A stretch of DNA of 64,000 bases from the NCBI RefSeq assembly GCF_002251385.1, contig NZ_NPJJ01000026.1, positions 1-64,000 of the forward strand, given 5' to 3'. Position 1 is the stretch's first letter. Every line of letters begins with the position of its first letter. The notes under the pieces are model-generated. The model made no database searches and was not told where the DNA came from. It was given only the letters and a program-made list of their open reading frames with translations. A program made the position numbers and the translations under genes. This DNA is from Prevotella sp. P5-108. GTDB lineage: Bacteria > Bacteroidota > Bacteroidia > Bacteroidales > Bacteroidaceae. Shown here in pieces: positions 9,284 through 19,622 of the stretch.

Positions 9284-11640
9284 TTGAATAAGCCATCACA
9301 ATAATCTACAAAAAGATTTGTGGCTTTTCAGGGCTTCGCCCTATGCGTCTGTGTGTGTCGGGAGATATCTCGAGAGCATGCTCTCGGATATTCCCCGCCA
9401 CCCCCATCCGCGCCTGCCTGATGGCAGGCTGAAAAGCCGCAAATACAAAAAGTCCGCCGTTGGCGGTAAAAAAAGTCCGGCTGCGCCGGTACAAAAAAAG
9501 ATTACCTTATTATCTATCGGTAGCGTCATATAGATGGGATAACACAAGCTGCTATTCCTGCCGTGGTAACGCCTTCGGCTAATCGCAACTCTTACAGAGT
9601 AGCTAAGTAGGGTGGGTTTCTTACCCAGGGTAGAGGCGCTGCTCGCCTCAACCCTGGGCTATGAAATCGCAACTCCTACAGAGTTGCTGCTGCTTGCGGG
9701 CCATAATTCATCGTTGATGATGCGCCCCCCAGGGCTATGCATGATTAGTCCGTTGACGATGATGTGCGCCTTTACCACCACGTATCGTTATCCCATAGTG
9801 GATGAAGTTCTCCCCAAGAGTTATACATAATTAGTTTGTTGTCGTTGATGTGCGCCCCTACAACCCTGTATGGCTATCCCATTGTGGACGGTGCGCACCC
9901 CTGGCAACTCTGTAGGAGTTGCGTTTCCCCAGCCCAGGGTTGCGGGCGAAGCACGCTACCCTGGGTAAGCGACCAACTAATATAGCTACTCTGTAAGAGT
10001 TGCGCTTAGCCGTAGGCGTTACTTGTCGTGTGTGTTTCCACAATCCTTGAATAAGCCATCACAATAATCTACAAAAAGATTTGTGGCTTTTCAGGGCTTC
10101 GCCCTATGCGTCCGTGTGTGTCGGGAGATATCTCGAGAGCGAGCTCTCGGATATTCCCCGCCACCCCCATCCGCGCCTGCCCGGTGGCAGGCTGAAAAGC
10201 CGCAAATACAAAAAGTCCGCCTTTGGCGGTAAAAAAAGTCCGGCTGCGCCGGTACAAAAAAATGATTACCTTATTATCTATCGGTAGCGTCATATAAATG
10301 GAATAACACAAGCTGCTATTCCTGCCGTGGTAACGCCTTCGGCTAATCGCAACTCTTACAGAGTAGCTAAGTAGGGTGGTGTTCTTACCCAGGGTAGAGG
10401 CGCTGCGCACCTCAACCCTGGGCTATGAAATCGCAACTCCTACAGAGTTGCTGCTGCTTGCGGGCCATAATTCATCGTTGATGATGCGCCCCCCAGGGCT
10501 ATGCATGATTAGTCCGTTGACGATGATGTGCGCCTTTACCACCACGTATCGTTATCCCATAGTGGATGAAGTTCTCCCCAAGAGTTATACATAATTAGTT
10601 TGTTGTCGTTGATGTGCGCCCCTACAACCCTGTATGGCTATCCCATTGTGGACGGTGCGCACCCCTGGCAACTCTGTAGGAGTTGCGTTTCCCCAGCCCA
10701 GGGTTGCGGGCGAAGCACGCTACCCTGGGTAAGCGACCAACTAATATAGCTACTCTGTAAGAGTTGCGCTTAGCCGTAGGCGTTACTTGTCGTGTGTGTT
10801 TCCACAATCCTTGAATAAGCCATCACAATAATCTACAAAAAGATTTGTGGCTTTTCAGGGCTTCGCCCTATGCGTCTGTGTGTGTCGGGAGATATCTCGA
10901 GAGCAGGCTCTCGGATATTCCCCGCCACCCCCATCCGCGCCTGCCCGGTGGCAGGCTGAAAAGCCGCAAATACAAAAAGTCCGCCGTTGGCGGTAAAAAA
11001 AGTCCGGCTGCGCCGGTACAAAAAAATGATTACCTTATTATCTATCGGTAGCGTCATATAGTTGGAATAACACAAGCTGCTATTCCTGCCGTGGTAACGC
11101 CTTCGGCTAACCGCAACTCTTACAGAGTAGCTAAGTAGGGTGGTGTTCTTACCCAGGGTAGAGGCGCTGCTCGCCTCAACCCTGGGCTATGAAATCGCAA
11201 CTCCTACAGAGTTGCTGCTGCTTGCGGGCCATAATTCATCGTTGATGATGCGCCCCCCAGGGTTATACATAAATAGTTTGTTGTCAATGATGTGCGCCTC
11301 AACAACCATGTATGGTTATCCCATCATGGACTGTGCGTCCCCAAGGGTTATACATAATTAGTTTGTTGTCGATGATGTGCGCCCCTACAACCATGTATGG
11401 CTATCCCATTGTGGACGGTGCGCACCCCTGGCAACTCTGTAGGAGTTGCGTTTCCCCAGCCCAGGGTTGCGGGCGAAGCACGCTACCCTGGGTAAGCGAC
11501 CAACGAACCTTGCAACTCTGACGGAGTTGCGCTTAGCCGTAGGCGTTACTTGTAATGTATATGCCCATATACCTTGAATAAGCCATCACAATAATCTACA
11601 AAAAGATTTGTGGCTTTTCAGGGCTTCGCCCTATACCATC
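9284..11640. repeat. Tandem array of a 763/764-bp composite repeat (3 copies plus a fragment)
   Basis: TTGAATAAGCCATCACAATA recurs at 9284, 10047, 10811 and 11574, giving units 9284-10046, 10047-10810 and 10811-11573 and a truncated fourth that stops within module B at about 11630. Each unit is module B, module A reversed, a spacer and module A forward (unit 1: B about 9309-9535, A reversed about 9567-9686, spacer 9687-9903, A forward 9904-10022). Units 1 and 2 look identical by eye across the spacer and the second A module; unit 3 has a diverged spacer. No gene is evident. In module B of unit 2 the outer stem is TTTGTGGCTTTTCAG (10080-10094) against 10192-10206. Confidence 0.9.
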
Positions 11641-11934
11641 CGCAAGGTGATGGAGATAATGACAAAGCACATAATATATAATTGGTCTGCGTTCTCTCCC
11701 CTTGGGGAGAGCCAGAGAGGGCTTCTTATGATGGTCGTTGCGCCTCCATGCTTGCCTATAATTGTGCGCGATGCCATTATTTCGGCGATTTTAACAACTA
11801 TTACACGAGTAATGTTGGTGGAGTCCCGTTTTTTCACGAATTTTGTAGTTGTTACAACCATTACAGACAGCAGAATTTCAACTCTACGCACCGGTGCCAC
11901 GCCCGTTGCCATTCTAACTTTATACACGCGCACT

Positions 11935-13953
11935 ATGAAATGCGTCATTATTGCCACCCCTACCCACCGCCCTGCTGCGGCGCACAGCCACACCGCTACA
12001 GCGTTGCTGGCAGTCATCACCCGTAGACTCTTGCCCATAGTCATGCTGCTCCTGACAGTCATGACAGCCTCGGCGCAAACCGTCAAGGACGAAGACACCT
12101 TGCATGTGGACTTCGACGGCTGGTTCAGCACCCTGGTCAACAACCGCAAGTTGTACAACCGCTATAACGACAGCATCTTCCTCATACACGACCACGACCG
12201 CTGGGTGGAGTTTTTTCATACCCGCGCTGCCCTGAACCACGATATCTATCAGAGCAACAAGCTCTGCCTGGACAGTCTGCGTCAGGTCATCACCCTGCCA
12301 CAAGCCAAGAACGACGCGAGGCTCTATTCGGAATTTATCAAGAGCTTCTTCAGCAAGTATATCAACCAGAACCGCTCCGACCCCTTTCTCATGCTCGAAC
12401 TCTGTGACCTCATCGACACCCTGCAGGTCAACCGCCCCGACTCGCTGAGGTTTACCAACTATCTGAACACATGGCGTGGCTCTGCCTACTACCATATCTG
12501 GAACATGACCCATGACGACGAACTCCTGCAGAAGTCGTATGCTTGCTACCAGCGATGCGCCGCCGACGACGCCAAGCGCTATCCCGCCTATCAGTCAAAC
12601 TATCTCAACGCGATGCTGCAACTGTGTGCGTATGTATGGGCACAGAAGAAGGTGGAGACGGTCGACGATCTGCGCGGGCGCATCAAACTGGCAAGACGAT
12701 ATGTCGCCAAGCACGGCGACGAGCTCAGCCGCAAGGGCTACAGGATGACCGAGCTCAAGAGGCGGCTCAACAATGCCGACGAGTCCATGGTGCGCAACAT
12801 TTTCCTGGTGGACCGCACCACCATCAAGAAGAAGAGCATCGACAAACTTATGCATACCCTCGTGGTAAGGAACCTGCGGAAGCCCTCACTGGACAATTCC
12901 TCGTATCTGCGCACGCTGATTATGCAAATGAACCTGAAGCAGATAACCGCCAAGGAGGCACTTAATAGATACCGCCCGCGCTACAGGGCGTCTATGGAGA
13001 GTCTGCGCAATCGTAGGCTCGACCCTCAAGAGTTCTCGTTGCATCTTATGCCCTACTATTCGTTGTTCTATCTCAACGACTTGGCCGACATCCCCTACAG
13101 CGCCAAGCGCCGCAACGTGCTCCGCATGTGCCGCGACATCGAGATGGCTTTCCGCCATCGCAGTGACCGCCAGTCGGTGACCACCTTTGTCAACAACCTC
13201 AATGTCTTCGTCACCTACGACCGCATACTGTCGTATCTGAAGCCCCGCGAGCGCCTTGCCTTCCTCAACAAGCTGTCGGTATCGACCCATGTGGCCACCT
13301 ACGCCCACTCCGTACACGTGAGCGAGATAGCCATGGTGCTCATGGAGAGTCTTGTAGACAATCATCCCCAGTTGCTGGTGGGCTATTTGGGTTGCGAGAC
13401 CGAAGGCAGCGTAAAGCGCCACAAGCGCAGGTTCGTCGAGTTTGTGCGCGAAGCCGCCCTCTACCACGATCTGGGCAAGAACACCATCATCCCCGTGGTA
13501 GACAACGACTACCGTCCGCTCACCGATCAGGAGTTCAAGATCGTGAAGCGCCACCCGGAGATGGGACTCAAATACCTCGCCCTCGACCCCAAGCTGGCGA
13601 AGTATCACGACACCACCCTGGGTCACCACAAGTGGTACAACGGCAAGGGAGGCTATCCCGCCGACTTTGACAATACCCGCTCGCCTTACCGCATCATGAT
13701 AGACATCATCACCCTGAGCGACTGCATGCAGGCCGCTACCGAGCGCGTGGGCCGCAACTACAAGGACGGCAAGACCTTTGATGCCGTGATGGGCGAGATG
13801 CGTCGCGACGCCGGCACCCGCTACAATCCTGACCTCGTGAGCCATATCGACGCCCATCCCGGGCTGGCACAGAAACTTAACCACCTGCTCGACGAGGGCT
13901 GGATGGACATCTATTATAACATCTACAGCCAGTATTTTGTCAACCAACGATAG
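11935..13953 (+). CDS. Exported HD-GYP-like phosphohydrolase domain protein
   Basis: 672 residues from the ATG at 11935. The frame is open further upstream, but into repeat module B and with poor sequence character. A hydrophobic signal segment (residues about 31-46, ending TASAQ) suggests export. Residues about 50-430 are helical and TPR-like without a family I can name. The C-terminal part is an HD-type metal-dependent phosphohydrolase: H458/H461, then YHDLGKN with H511-D512, then GHHKWYNGKGGYP with H564-H565 and G573-Y574-P575. This resembles the HHExxDGxGYP signature of HD-GYP cyclic-di-GMP phosphodiesterases, with the Glu and Asp changed. Substrate unknown. An export signal on an HD-GYP-like domain is unusual. 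The start is uncertain because the n-region is long. Confidence 0.8.
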   Translation: MKCVIIATPTHRPAAAHSHTATALLAVITRRLLPIVMLLLTVMTASAQTVKDEDTLHVDFDGWFSTLVNNRKLYNRYNDSIFLIHDHDRWVEFFHTRAALNHDIYQSNKLCLDSLRQVITLPQAKNDARLYSEFIKSFFSKYINQNRSDPFLMLELCDLIDTLQVNRPDSLRFTNYLNTWRGSAYYHIWNMTHDDELLQKSYACYQRCAADDAKRYPAYQSNYLNAMLQLCAYVWAQKKVETVDDLRGRIKLARRYVAKHGDELSRKGYRMTELKRRLNNADESMVRNIFLVDRTTIKKKSIDKLMHTLVVRNLRKPSLDNSSYLRTLIMQMNLKQITAKEALNRYRPRYRASMESLRNRRLDPQEFSLHLMPYYSLFYLNDLADIPYSAKRRNVLRMCRDIEMAFRHRSDRQSVTTFVNNLNVFVTYDRILSYLKPRERLAFLNKLSVSTHVATYAHSVHVSEIAMVLMESLVDNHPQLLVGYLGCETEGSVKRHKRRFVEFVREAALYHDLGKNTIIPVVDNDYRPLTDQEFKIVKRHPEMGLKYLALDPKLAKYHDTTLGHHKWYNGKGGYPADFDNTRSPYRIMIDIITLSDCMQAATERVGRNYKDGKTFDAVMGEMRRDAGTRYNPDLVSHIDAHPGLAQKLNHLLDEGWMDIYYNIYSQYFVNQR

Positions 13954-14109
13954 CACCGTCGCCATCATCGCGATGCCCCTGTCGACTATGGACGCTGTCA
14001 TCTCGTCAGAGATGGTGATAGGGATGGTATGCGCCCTGAAAATATTAAAAATGACGGGCGTGGTGAAAAATAATTGCATATTTTGGCAGAAAGAAGCCGA
14101 GAAATGATG

Positions 14110-14117
14110 TATCTTTG
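14110..14117 (+). promoter_or_regulatory. Candidate -7 box TATCTTTG
   Basis: Matches the Bacteroidetes consensus TAnnTTTG and lies 49 bp before the chosen ATG of the prohibitin-like gene. A TTTTGG stretch at 14081 could contribute upstream contact, although its spacing is longer than ideal. A box here argues against the earlier in-frame ATG at 14074. Confidence 0.55.
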
Positions 14118-14166
14118 CATGTTGGAGAATTATCCCATAGTTGCATCACACTTAAACAATCGTCAA

Positions 14167-14616
14167 ATGAACAGAAACAGTACCCCGGGGTTCAACCCCA
14201 CCGTTGCCCGACAGATAGTCTGGGCTCTCGTCGCCATCTTTGTCTTTGTGATAGGCATGGCATTCATCCGTCCCTGGTACAACGTATGGTCGCAGGAGAT
14301 GGAAGGCAAGGCCGAGTTTGCCAAAGCCGAACAGAACCGCAAGATTAAGATAGAGGAAGCCCGTGCGAACCTCGAGGCCGAGAAGCTCAACGCCCAGGCC
14401 GAAGTGGCACGCGCCAAGGGTGCCGCCGAAGCCATCAAGATAGAGAACGGCAGCATCACCCCCACCTATATCCAGTATCTCTGGGTGCGCCAGCAGAGCG
14501 ACCTGAGCGACAAGACCGTCATCTATATCCCCACAGAGACCAATCTGCCCATCCTCGAGTCGACGCGGATGAACAAAATCAAGTCGCAGCATGCTCCAAC
14601 GGCTACACACGAATAA
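14167..14616 (+). CDS. Small membrane-anchored prohibitin-like coiled-coil protein
   Basis: 149 residues. One transmembrane helix (about 13-33, IVWALVAIFVFVIGMAFI), then a charged Ala/Glu/Lys coiled coil (about 45-97) and a tail with ITPTYIQYLWVRQ and IYIPTETNLPILES. This pattern resembles the C-terminal half of SPFH/prohibitin/HflC proteins, but the beta-rich SPFH (band 7) domain is missing. Bacterial SPFH proteins organise membrane microdomains and proteases, so a scaffold role is possible but unproven. The start at 14167 is chosen because a promoter box lies at 14110. The M6 protease gene follows after 24 bp, suggesting co-transcription. Confidence 0.75.
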   Translation: MNRNSTPGFNPTVARQIVWALVAIFVFVIGMAFIRPWYNVWSQEMEGKAEFAKAEQNRKIKIEEARANLEAEKLNAQAEVARAKGAAEAIKIENGSITPTYIQYLWVRQQSDLSDKTVIYIPTETNLPILESTRMNKIKSQHAPTATHE

Positions 14617-14640
14617 CCAAGTAAACAATTATAATCAAGT

Positions 14641-16779
14641 ATGAAGAAAAGAATTACTCTCTTGTCATTGTTCCTGCTCGCAGTGATGACAATGTCAGCC
14701 ATCCCCGCACGCCCTAATCTGTGGCGCATGATTACCCTTGCCGACGGCAGTCAAGTCAAGGCCCGCCTGGTGGGCGACGAGCACGGCCACTGGTATCGTG
14801 ATGCCGACGGAAAGAGCTATGTATCAGCAGGCAATGGTATGTACAAGCAGGAAGATGCCACCAAGGTGGCTGCCCGTGCCAAGCAGCGTCGTGCCCGTGC
14901 CAACCAGCACTACGCCAGCCGTCGCAAGGCCGACATCTCGGGCAACCGCGGCAACTATCGGGGCACCAAGAAGGGACTCATCATCCTCGCCAACTTCAAG
15001 GACAAGAAGTTTTCTGCCAGCCATACCCTCGACCTGTACAAGAAGATAGCCAATGCCGAGAACTACAAGGACAATGGCTTCAACGGCAGTATCAAGGACT
15101 ACTTCAGCGCACAGAGCGATGGCAAGTTTACCATCGATTTTGACGTGGTAGGGCCTGTAACCCTGTCGCAGAATATGGCTTACTATGGTGGAAATGACTC
15201 AGAAGGCAACGACAAGCATCCCGAGCAGATGATTAAGGAAGCCTGTGAGCTTGCCGATGGTTGGGTAGACTTCTCTGACTACGACTGGACCGGTAACGGC
15301 GAGGTGGATCAGGTCTATGTCATCTACGCCGGACAGGGCGAGGCCAACGGTGGTAGCGATGACACTATCTGGCCCCACGCTTATGAACTGGCTGCCGCCA
15401 AAATAACACTCTCCCTCGATGGTGTCAAAATCAATTCTTACGCCTGCTCTGCCGAGATGGGCTACTCTGGTATCGATGGTATCGGTACCATCTGCCACGA
15501 GTTCTCTCACTGTCTGGGCTATCCCGACCTCTATGACATCTTCTATGAGGGGCATTTCGGTATGTCGAGCTTTGACCTCATGGACTCTGCCGGCTACAAC
15601 GACGACGGCTTCTGCCCCGCCGGTTATACTGCCTATGAGAAATGGATTGCCGGATGGATAGACTACGAGGTGCTCGAAGACGAGAACGTGACGGTGACAG
15701 ATCTCAAGCCCACCAGCGAGGGCGGAAAGGCATACGTAATATATAATAAAGGTAACCGCAACGAATACTTCATCCTCGAAAACCGTCAGCAGACCAAGTG
15801 GGACAAGTATATTGAGGCTACAGGTCTGCAGGTCATCCATGTAGACTATGACCCCACCTGCTGGATTAACAATGTGGTCAACTCTACGGGTGAATTCCGT
15901 CAGAAAGATGGCTGGACAGCTGACTTCAAGAACGACCACCAGCGCCTCACGCTCGTACATGCCGACAACATTGACGACAGTAAGTACTGGGACAAATACG
16001 AGCAGTATTATACCAAGACTACACTCACAGGTGACCTGTATCCCTACAAGTCAAACAATGAGTTGAGCGACACATCGATACCTTCGTTCGGTCTTTACAA
16101 CGACAACGAGGACGGTACCCGCAACATGGGCCGTCAGGTCAAGGACATTACCGAGAATGACAACGGTACTGTGAACTTCCAGTACAATGCAGCTATCGTG
16201 GTAGAACCCACTCCAGAGGGTCAGGTGTTTTATGAGAGCTTTGACAAGTGTGCTGGAACGGGCGGAAACGACGGTACATGGAGTTCTGGCAGCAATGCGC
16301 TGGTAACAGACAACGCAGGTTGGGAGTCAGTCTCCCGTGCTGGTGGCTTCAAGTGCGGCAAGTTTGGCTCCTCCAAGAAGAGCGGCTCTGCCACCACACC
16401 TTCCTTTGCCCTCAACGGCAAGGCCAAGCTCACCTTCAAGGCTGCGCCTTACGGCAGTGACGCCACCTCGCTCAAGGTGACTTACAACGGCGCCGAGGTA
16501 GCTACCCTCACCATGAAGAATGAGGAATGGACCGAGTACAGCATCGACATTACCGGCACCGGTAGCGGCAAGATTACCTTCACCCCTGCCAAACGTATGT
16601 TCCTCGATGAGGTGCGCATCGTGGCTGATGGCGTAGGCACCGGCATCGATACTGTCGAGACCACTGGCAAGCCCGTAGACAACCGCGTCTACAACATCCA
16701 GGGCCAGTATCTGGGCACCAGCCTCGACAATCTCCCTGCAGGCATCTACATCGTAGGTGGAAAGAAAGTGGTGAAGTAA
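14641..16779 (+). CDS. Secreted M6-family metalloprotease with T9SS-type tail
   Basis: 712 residues. Signal peptide at residues 1-21 (cleavage near MSAIPA). A propeptide-like region precedes the protease domain, which begins about residue 100 (KKGLIILANFKDKKF). The zinc site is HEFSHCLGYPD: H286, E287, H290 and the third ligand D296, the HExxHxxGxxD form of the immune-inhibitor-A/M6 family. A jelly-roll-like domain follows (about 520-660). The C-terminus (VYNIQGQYLG...PAGIYIVGGKKVVK) has the form of Prevotella sorting tails removed during T9SS export, so the enzyme is probably released or surface-attached. Likely substrates are host or dietary proteins. The gene ends just before a strong terminator. 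Confidence 0.92.
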   Translation: MKKRITLLSLFLLAVMTMSAIPARPNLWRMITLADGSQVKARLVGDEHGHWYRDADGKSYVSAGNGMYKQEDATKVAARAKQRRARANQHYASRRKADISGNRGNYRGTKKGLIILANFKDKKFSASHTLDLYKKIANAENYKDNGFNGSIKDYFSAQSDGKFTIDFDVVGPVTLSQNMAYYGGNDSEGNDKHPEQMIKEACELADGWVDFSDYDWTGNGEVDQVYVIYAGQGEANGGSDDTIWPHAYELAAAKITLSLDGVKINSYACSAEMGYSGIDGIGTICHEFSHCLGYPDLYDIFYEGHFGMSSFDLMDSAGYNDDGFCPAGYTAYEKWIAGWIDYEVLEDENVTVTDLKPTSEGGKAYVIYNKGNRNEYFILENRQQTKWDKYIEATGLQVIHVDYDPTCWINNVVNSTGEFRQKDGWTADFKNDHQRLTLVHADNIDDSKYWDKYEQYYTKTTLTGDLYPYKSNNELSDTSIPSFGLYNDNEDGTRNMGRQVKDITENDNGTVNFQYNAAIVVEPTPEGQVFYESFDKCAGTGGNDGTWSSGSNALVTDNAGWESVSRAGGFKCGKFGSSKKSGSATTPSFALNGKAKLTFKAAPYGSDATSLKVTYNGAEVATLTMKNEEWTEYSIDITGTGSGKITFTPAKRMFLDEVRIVADGVGTGIDTVETTGKPVDNRVYNIQGQYLGTSLDNLPAGIYIVGGKKVVK

Positions 16780-16800
16780 CTACGACACATACAGACACAA

Positions 16801-16842
16801 AAAAATCCCTTCCGTCACTTATGGCGGAAGGGATTTTTTTTA
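16801..16842. terminator. Bidirectional rho-independent terminator
   Basis: Perfect stem AAAAATCCCTTCCG (16801-16814) with 16825-16838 around a 10-nt loop, followed by T on the plus strand and preceded by A, so it can end both the M6 protease and the convergent clpB transcripts. Confidence 0.92.
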
Positions 16843-16850
16843 ATGGTAAA

Positions 16851-19403
16851 TTAGTTGCTGAACACGATGTGGTCGTTGGCGACATCGACCGTGATGGGCT
16901 TGTCCTTGCTTACGCGCTCAGCCAGCAGCATACGGCTCAGGTCGTTGAGCACGTAGTCCTGGATGGCACGCTTTACGGGGCGGGCGCCAAAGGTGGGGTC
17001 GAAGCCCACACGCGACAGATAGTCTATTGCCGCCTTGGTCCAGGTGAGTGTCACGCCCTGCTCGGCAGTCATCTTCTGCAACTTCTGCATCTGCAGTTCC
17101 ACAATCTTGGAGATTTCCTCCTGCGTGAGCGGATGGAAGGTGATGATGTCGTCGATACGGTTGAGGAACTCAGGACGCATAATCTTGCCCAGCATCTCAC
17201 GCGTGGCGTTGGAGGTCATGATGATGATGGTATTCTTGAAGTTGACCACGCGGCCCTTGTTATCCGTGAGTCGGCCGTCGTCCAATACCTGCAAGAGGGT
17301 GTTGAACACGTCGGGATGGGCCTTCTCTATCTCGTCGAAGAGGACCACGGAATAAGGCTTGCGTCTTACTGCCTCGGTCAGCTGGCCACCCTCGTCGTAG
17401 CCCACATATCCTGGAGGCGCGCCGATGAGCCTTGTCACGCTGAACTTCTCCTGATACTCGCTCATATCGATACGCGTCATCATGTTCTCGTCGTTGAAGA
17501 GATACTCGGCGAGCGCCTTGGCAAGTTCGGTCTTACCCACACCGGTCGTGCCGAGGAAGATAAACGAGGCGATAGGTCTCTTGGGGTCCTGCAGTCCGGC
17601 TCGTGAGCGGCGCACGGCATCAGCGACAGCCTTGATGGCCTCGTCCTGACCCACCACTCTGTGATGGAGCTCGTCTTCGAGATGCAGCAACTTCTCGCGC
17701 TCACTCTGCATCATCTTCGACACGGGGATGCCCGTCCAGCGGCTAATCACCTCGGCGATATCGTCGGCAGTGACCTCTTCGCGCACCATAGCGTCGCCGC
17801 CCTGGGTACCCCGCAGCTGTTGCTGGATATGGTCTATGTCGTCCTGGATGCTCTTCAGGCGACCGTAGCGTATCTCAGCCACACGGCCATAATTGCCCTC
17901 GCGCTCAGCCTTGTCGGCCTCAAACTTCAGGTTCTCGATCTCCTGCTTGTCCTGCTGGATCTTGTTGACCAGGGCCTTCTCGGACTCCCACTTAGCCCTG
18001 TACTGGCGCTCCTGCTCACCCAGCTGGGCAATCTCCTTGTCCAGTTTGTCGAGCGAGTCGTGCAGATTGGCAGCCGCATCATCCTCGGCGCCGCTGCCTT
18101 GGCGGTGCTTGATCTCGCTGCGTATTGCCTCGCGCTCTATCTCAAGCTGCTTCAGATGGCGGTCAATCTCGTCGAGCTCCTCGGGCACCGAGTCGCGCTC
18201 CATGCGCAACTTGGCGGCAGCCTCGTCCATCAGGTCTATCGCCTTGTCGGGCAGGAACCGGTCAGAGATATATCTCTCGGAGAGCTTGACGGCTGCGATG
18301 CACGCATCGTCCTGGATACGCACCTTGTGGTGGTTCTCATAGCGCTCCTTCAGGCCACGCAGGATGCTGATGGCATCTATCTCGTCGGGCTCGTCGACCA
18401 TAACCGTCTGGAAACGGCGTTCGAGCGCCTTGTCCTTCTCAAAGTACTTCTGATACTCATTGAGCGTGGTGGCACCGATAGCCCGCAGTTCGCCACGTGC
18501 CAAGGCAGGCTTGAGGATGTTGGCGGCATCCATGGCACCTTCGCCACCGCCGGCACCCACGAGCGTGTGGATTTCGTCGATGAAAAGGATGATGTTGCCG
18601 TCGGCCTGGGTGACCTCCTTGATGACGCTCTTGAGTCGCTCCTCAAACTCACCCTTGTACTTGGCACCAGCCACGAGCGCGCCCATGTCGAGCGAGAAGA
18701 GCTGCTTGTTCTTCAGGTTCTCCGGCACGTCGCCACGCACGATACGCTGGGCGAGTCCCTCGACGATGGCGGTCTTGCCCGTACCCGGCTCACCTATCAG
18801 GATAGGGTTGTTCTTGGTTCGGCGCGAGAGAATCTGCAGCACGCGGCGTATTTCTTCATCTCGGCCTATCACAGGGTCGAGCTTGCCGTTGCGCGCCTTG
18901 TCTATGAGGTTCTGCGCATACTTGGCGAGCGCCTGGTAGTTTTCGTCGGCCTGGGCATCGTCGACCTTCTTGCCCTGTCTGAGGGCAGCGATGGCCTTCT
19001 CTACCTCGTCCTTGGTCATGCCTGCATCGCGGAGTATGCGTCCTGCCGTGTTCTGGGTCTGCATGATAGCCATGAGTATGGGTTCGATGGCCACATACTC
19101 GTCGCCCATGCGCGCAGCCTCGGCCATAGCCTTCTGCAGTATCTCGTTGGTGGCATTGGTGAAGTAGGGTTCGCCTCCCTGCACCTTGGGCAGATGGGCT
19201 ATCTCGCTCTCGACGAGCGTTTCAATCTGCTGTGGGTTGACGCCCAGCTTCTGGAAGATGAACTGGGTCACATCCTTACCCTTGTCCATGATACCTGCCA
19301 GCAGGTGTACCGGCTCTATGGCTTGATTCTGCGCCATCTGCGCCTTGTTGACCGCGCTCTGCACGGCCTCCTGCGCCTTGATAGTAAATTTGTCAAATGT
19401 CAT
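16851..19403 (-). CDS. clpB: ATP-dependent disaggregase ClpB
   Basis: 850 residues from the ATG at 19403 ([14 protein letters not shown]), which matches the family N-terminus better than the earlier in-frame ATG at 19442. ClpB is a cytoplasmic hexameric AAA+ machine that resolves protein aggregates together with DnaK. It has the N-domain repeats; the first AAA module with Walker A GEPGTGKT and Walker B LFIDEIHT; the coiled-coil middle domain; and the second module with [19 protein letters not shown] and [11 protein letters not shown]. Single-gene unit on the minus strand, convergent with the M6 protease. Two dyad sequences in its upstream region (19478-19528) may be stress-control sites. Confidence 0.98.
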   Translation of the reverse strand: MTFDKFTIKAQEAVQSAVNKAQMAQNQAIEPVHLLAGIMDKGKDVTQFIFQKLGVNPQQIETLVESEIAHLPKVQGGEPYFTNATNEILQKAMAEAARMGDEYVAIEPILMAIMQTQNTAGRILRDAGMTKDEVEKAIAALRQGKKVDDAQADENYQALAKYAQNLIDKARNGKLDPVIGRDEEIRRVLQILSRRTKNNPILIGEPGTGKTAIVEGLAQRIVRGDVPENLKNKQLFSLDMGALVAGAKYKGEFEERLKSVIKEVTQADGNIILFIDEIHTLVGAGGGEGAMDAANILKPALARGELRAIGATTLNEYQKYFEKDKALERRFQTVMVDEPDEIDAISILRGLKERYENHHKVRIQDDACIAAVKLSERYISDRFLPDKAIDLMDEAAAKLRMERDSVPEELDEIDRHLKQLEIEREAIRSEIKHRQGSGAEDDAAANLHDSLDKLDKEIAQLGEQERQYRAKWESEKALVNKIQQDKQEIENLKFEADKAEREGNYGRVAEIRYGRLKSIQDDIDHIQQQLRGTQGGDAMVREEVTADDIAEVISRWTGIPVSKMMQSEREKLLHLEDELHHRVVGQDEAIKAVADAVRRSRAGLQDPKRPIASFIFLGTTGVGKTELAKALAEYLFNDENMMTRIDMSEYQEKFSVTRLIGAPPGYVGYDEGGQLTEAVRRKPYSVVLFDEIEKAHPDVFNTLLQVLDDGRLTDNKGRVVNFKNTIIIMTSNATREMLGKIMRPEFLNRIDDIITFHPLTQEEISKIVELQMQKLQKMTAEQGVTLTWTKAAIDYLSRVGFDPTFGARPVKRAIQDYVLNDLSRMLLAERVSKDKPITVDVANDHIVFSN

Positions 19404-19477
19404 ATCGCTTGTTGTTTTAATTATTATCTTTGTTATTGTCACTCATCATGATACAAACTATGTACCTATGCCCGAAA

Positions 19478-19528
19478 ACTGACAAAATGTCAGTCTTGGT
19501 CTGCCTTTTTGTCATTTTGGCGACAAAA
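19478..19528. promoter_or_regulatory. Two dyad elements between clpB and the GH35 gene
   Basis: A perfect dyad ACTGACA-AAA-TGTCAGT spans 19478-19494, and a second one, TTTTGTC-N8-GACAAAA, spans 19507-19528. Both contain a TGTC/GACA core next to an A/T run. They lie 75-125 bp upstream of clpB (minus) and 95-145 bp upstream of the GH35 gene (plus). They look like operators, but the regulator is unknown; they are not CIRCE elements. Confidence 0.5.
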
Positions 19529-19584
19529 ATCGTGGGGTAGGGCAAAATTTTCGATGATTTGTTGGGCGATATACCTTATTATTA

Positions 19585-19592
19585 TTATCTTT
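19585..19592 (+). promoter_or_regulatory. Candidate -7 box TATCTTTG for the GH35 gene
   Basis: Matches TAnnTTTG and lies 30 bp before the ATG at 19623, the normal leader length for this group. It excludes the longer in-frame start at 19509. Confidence 0.6.
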
Positions 19593-19622
19593 GTAAGGAA
19601 TAAAACTTATATCACAACAATA

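Noticed and set aside
9306..9494. Small recurring peptide (MYRRSRTFFTANGGLF...), also seen at 260, 10069, 10833, 22392, 26719 and 38849
   Set aside because: It recurs only because module B recurs. No promoter or start context is seen, and changes between copies follow the hairpin stems instead of the codons.
9284..11640. Insertion sequence or transposon
   Set aside because: No transposase or fragment of one is encoded in any frame; the unit consists of hairpin modules only.
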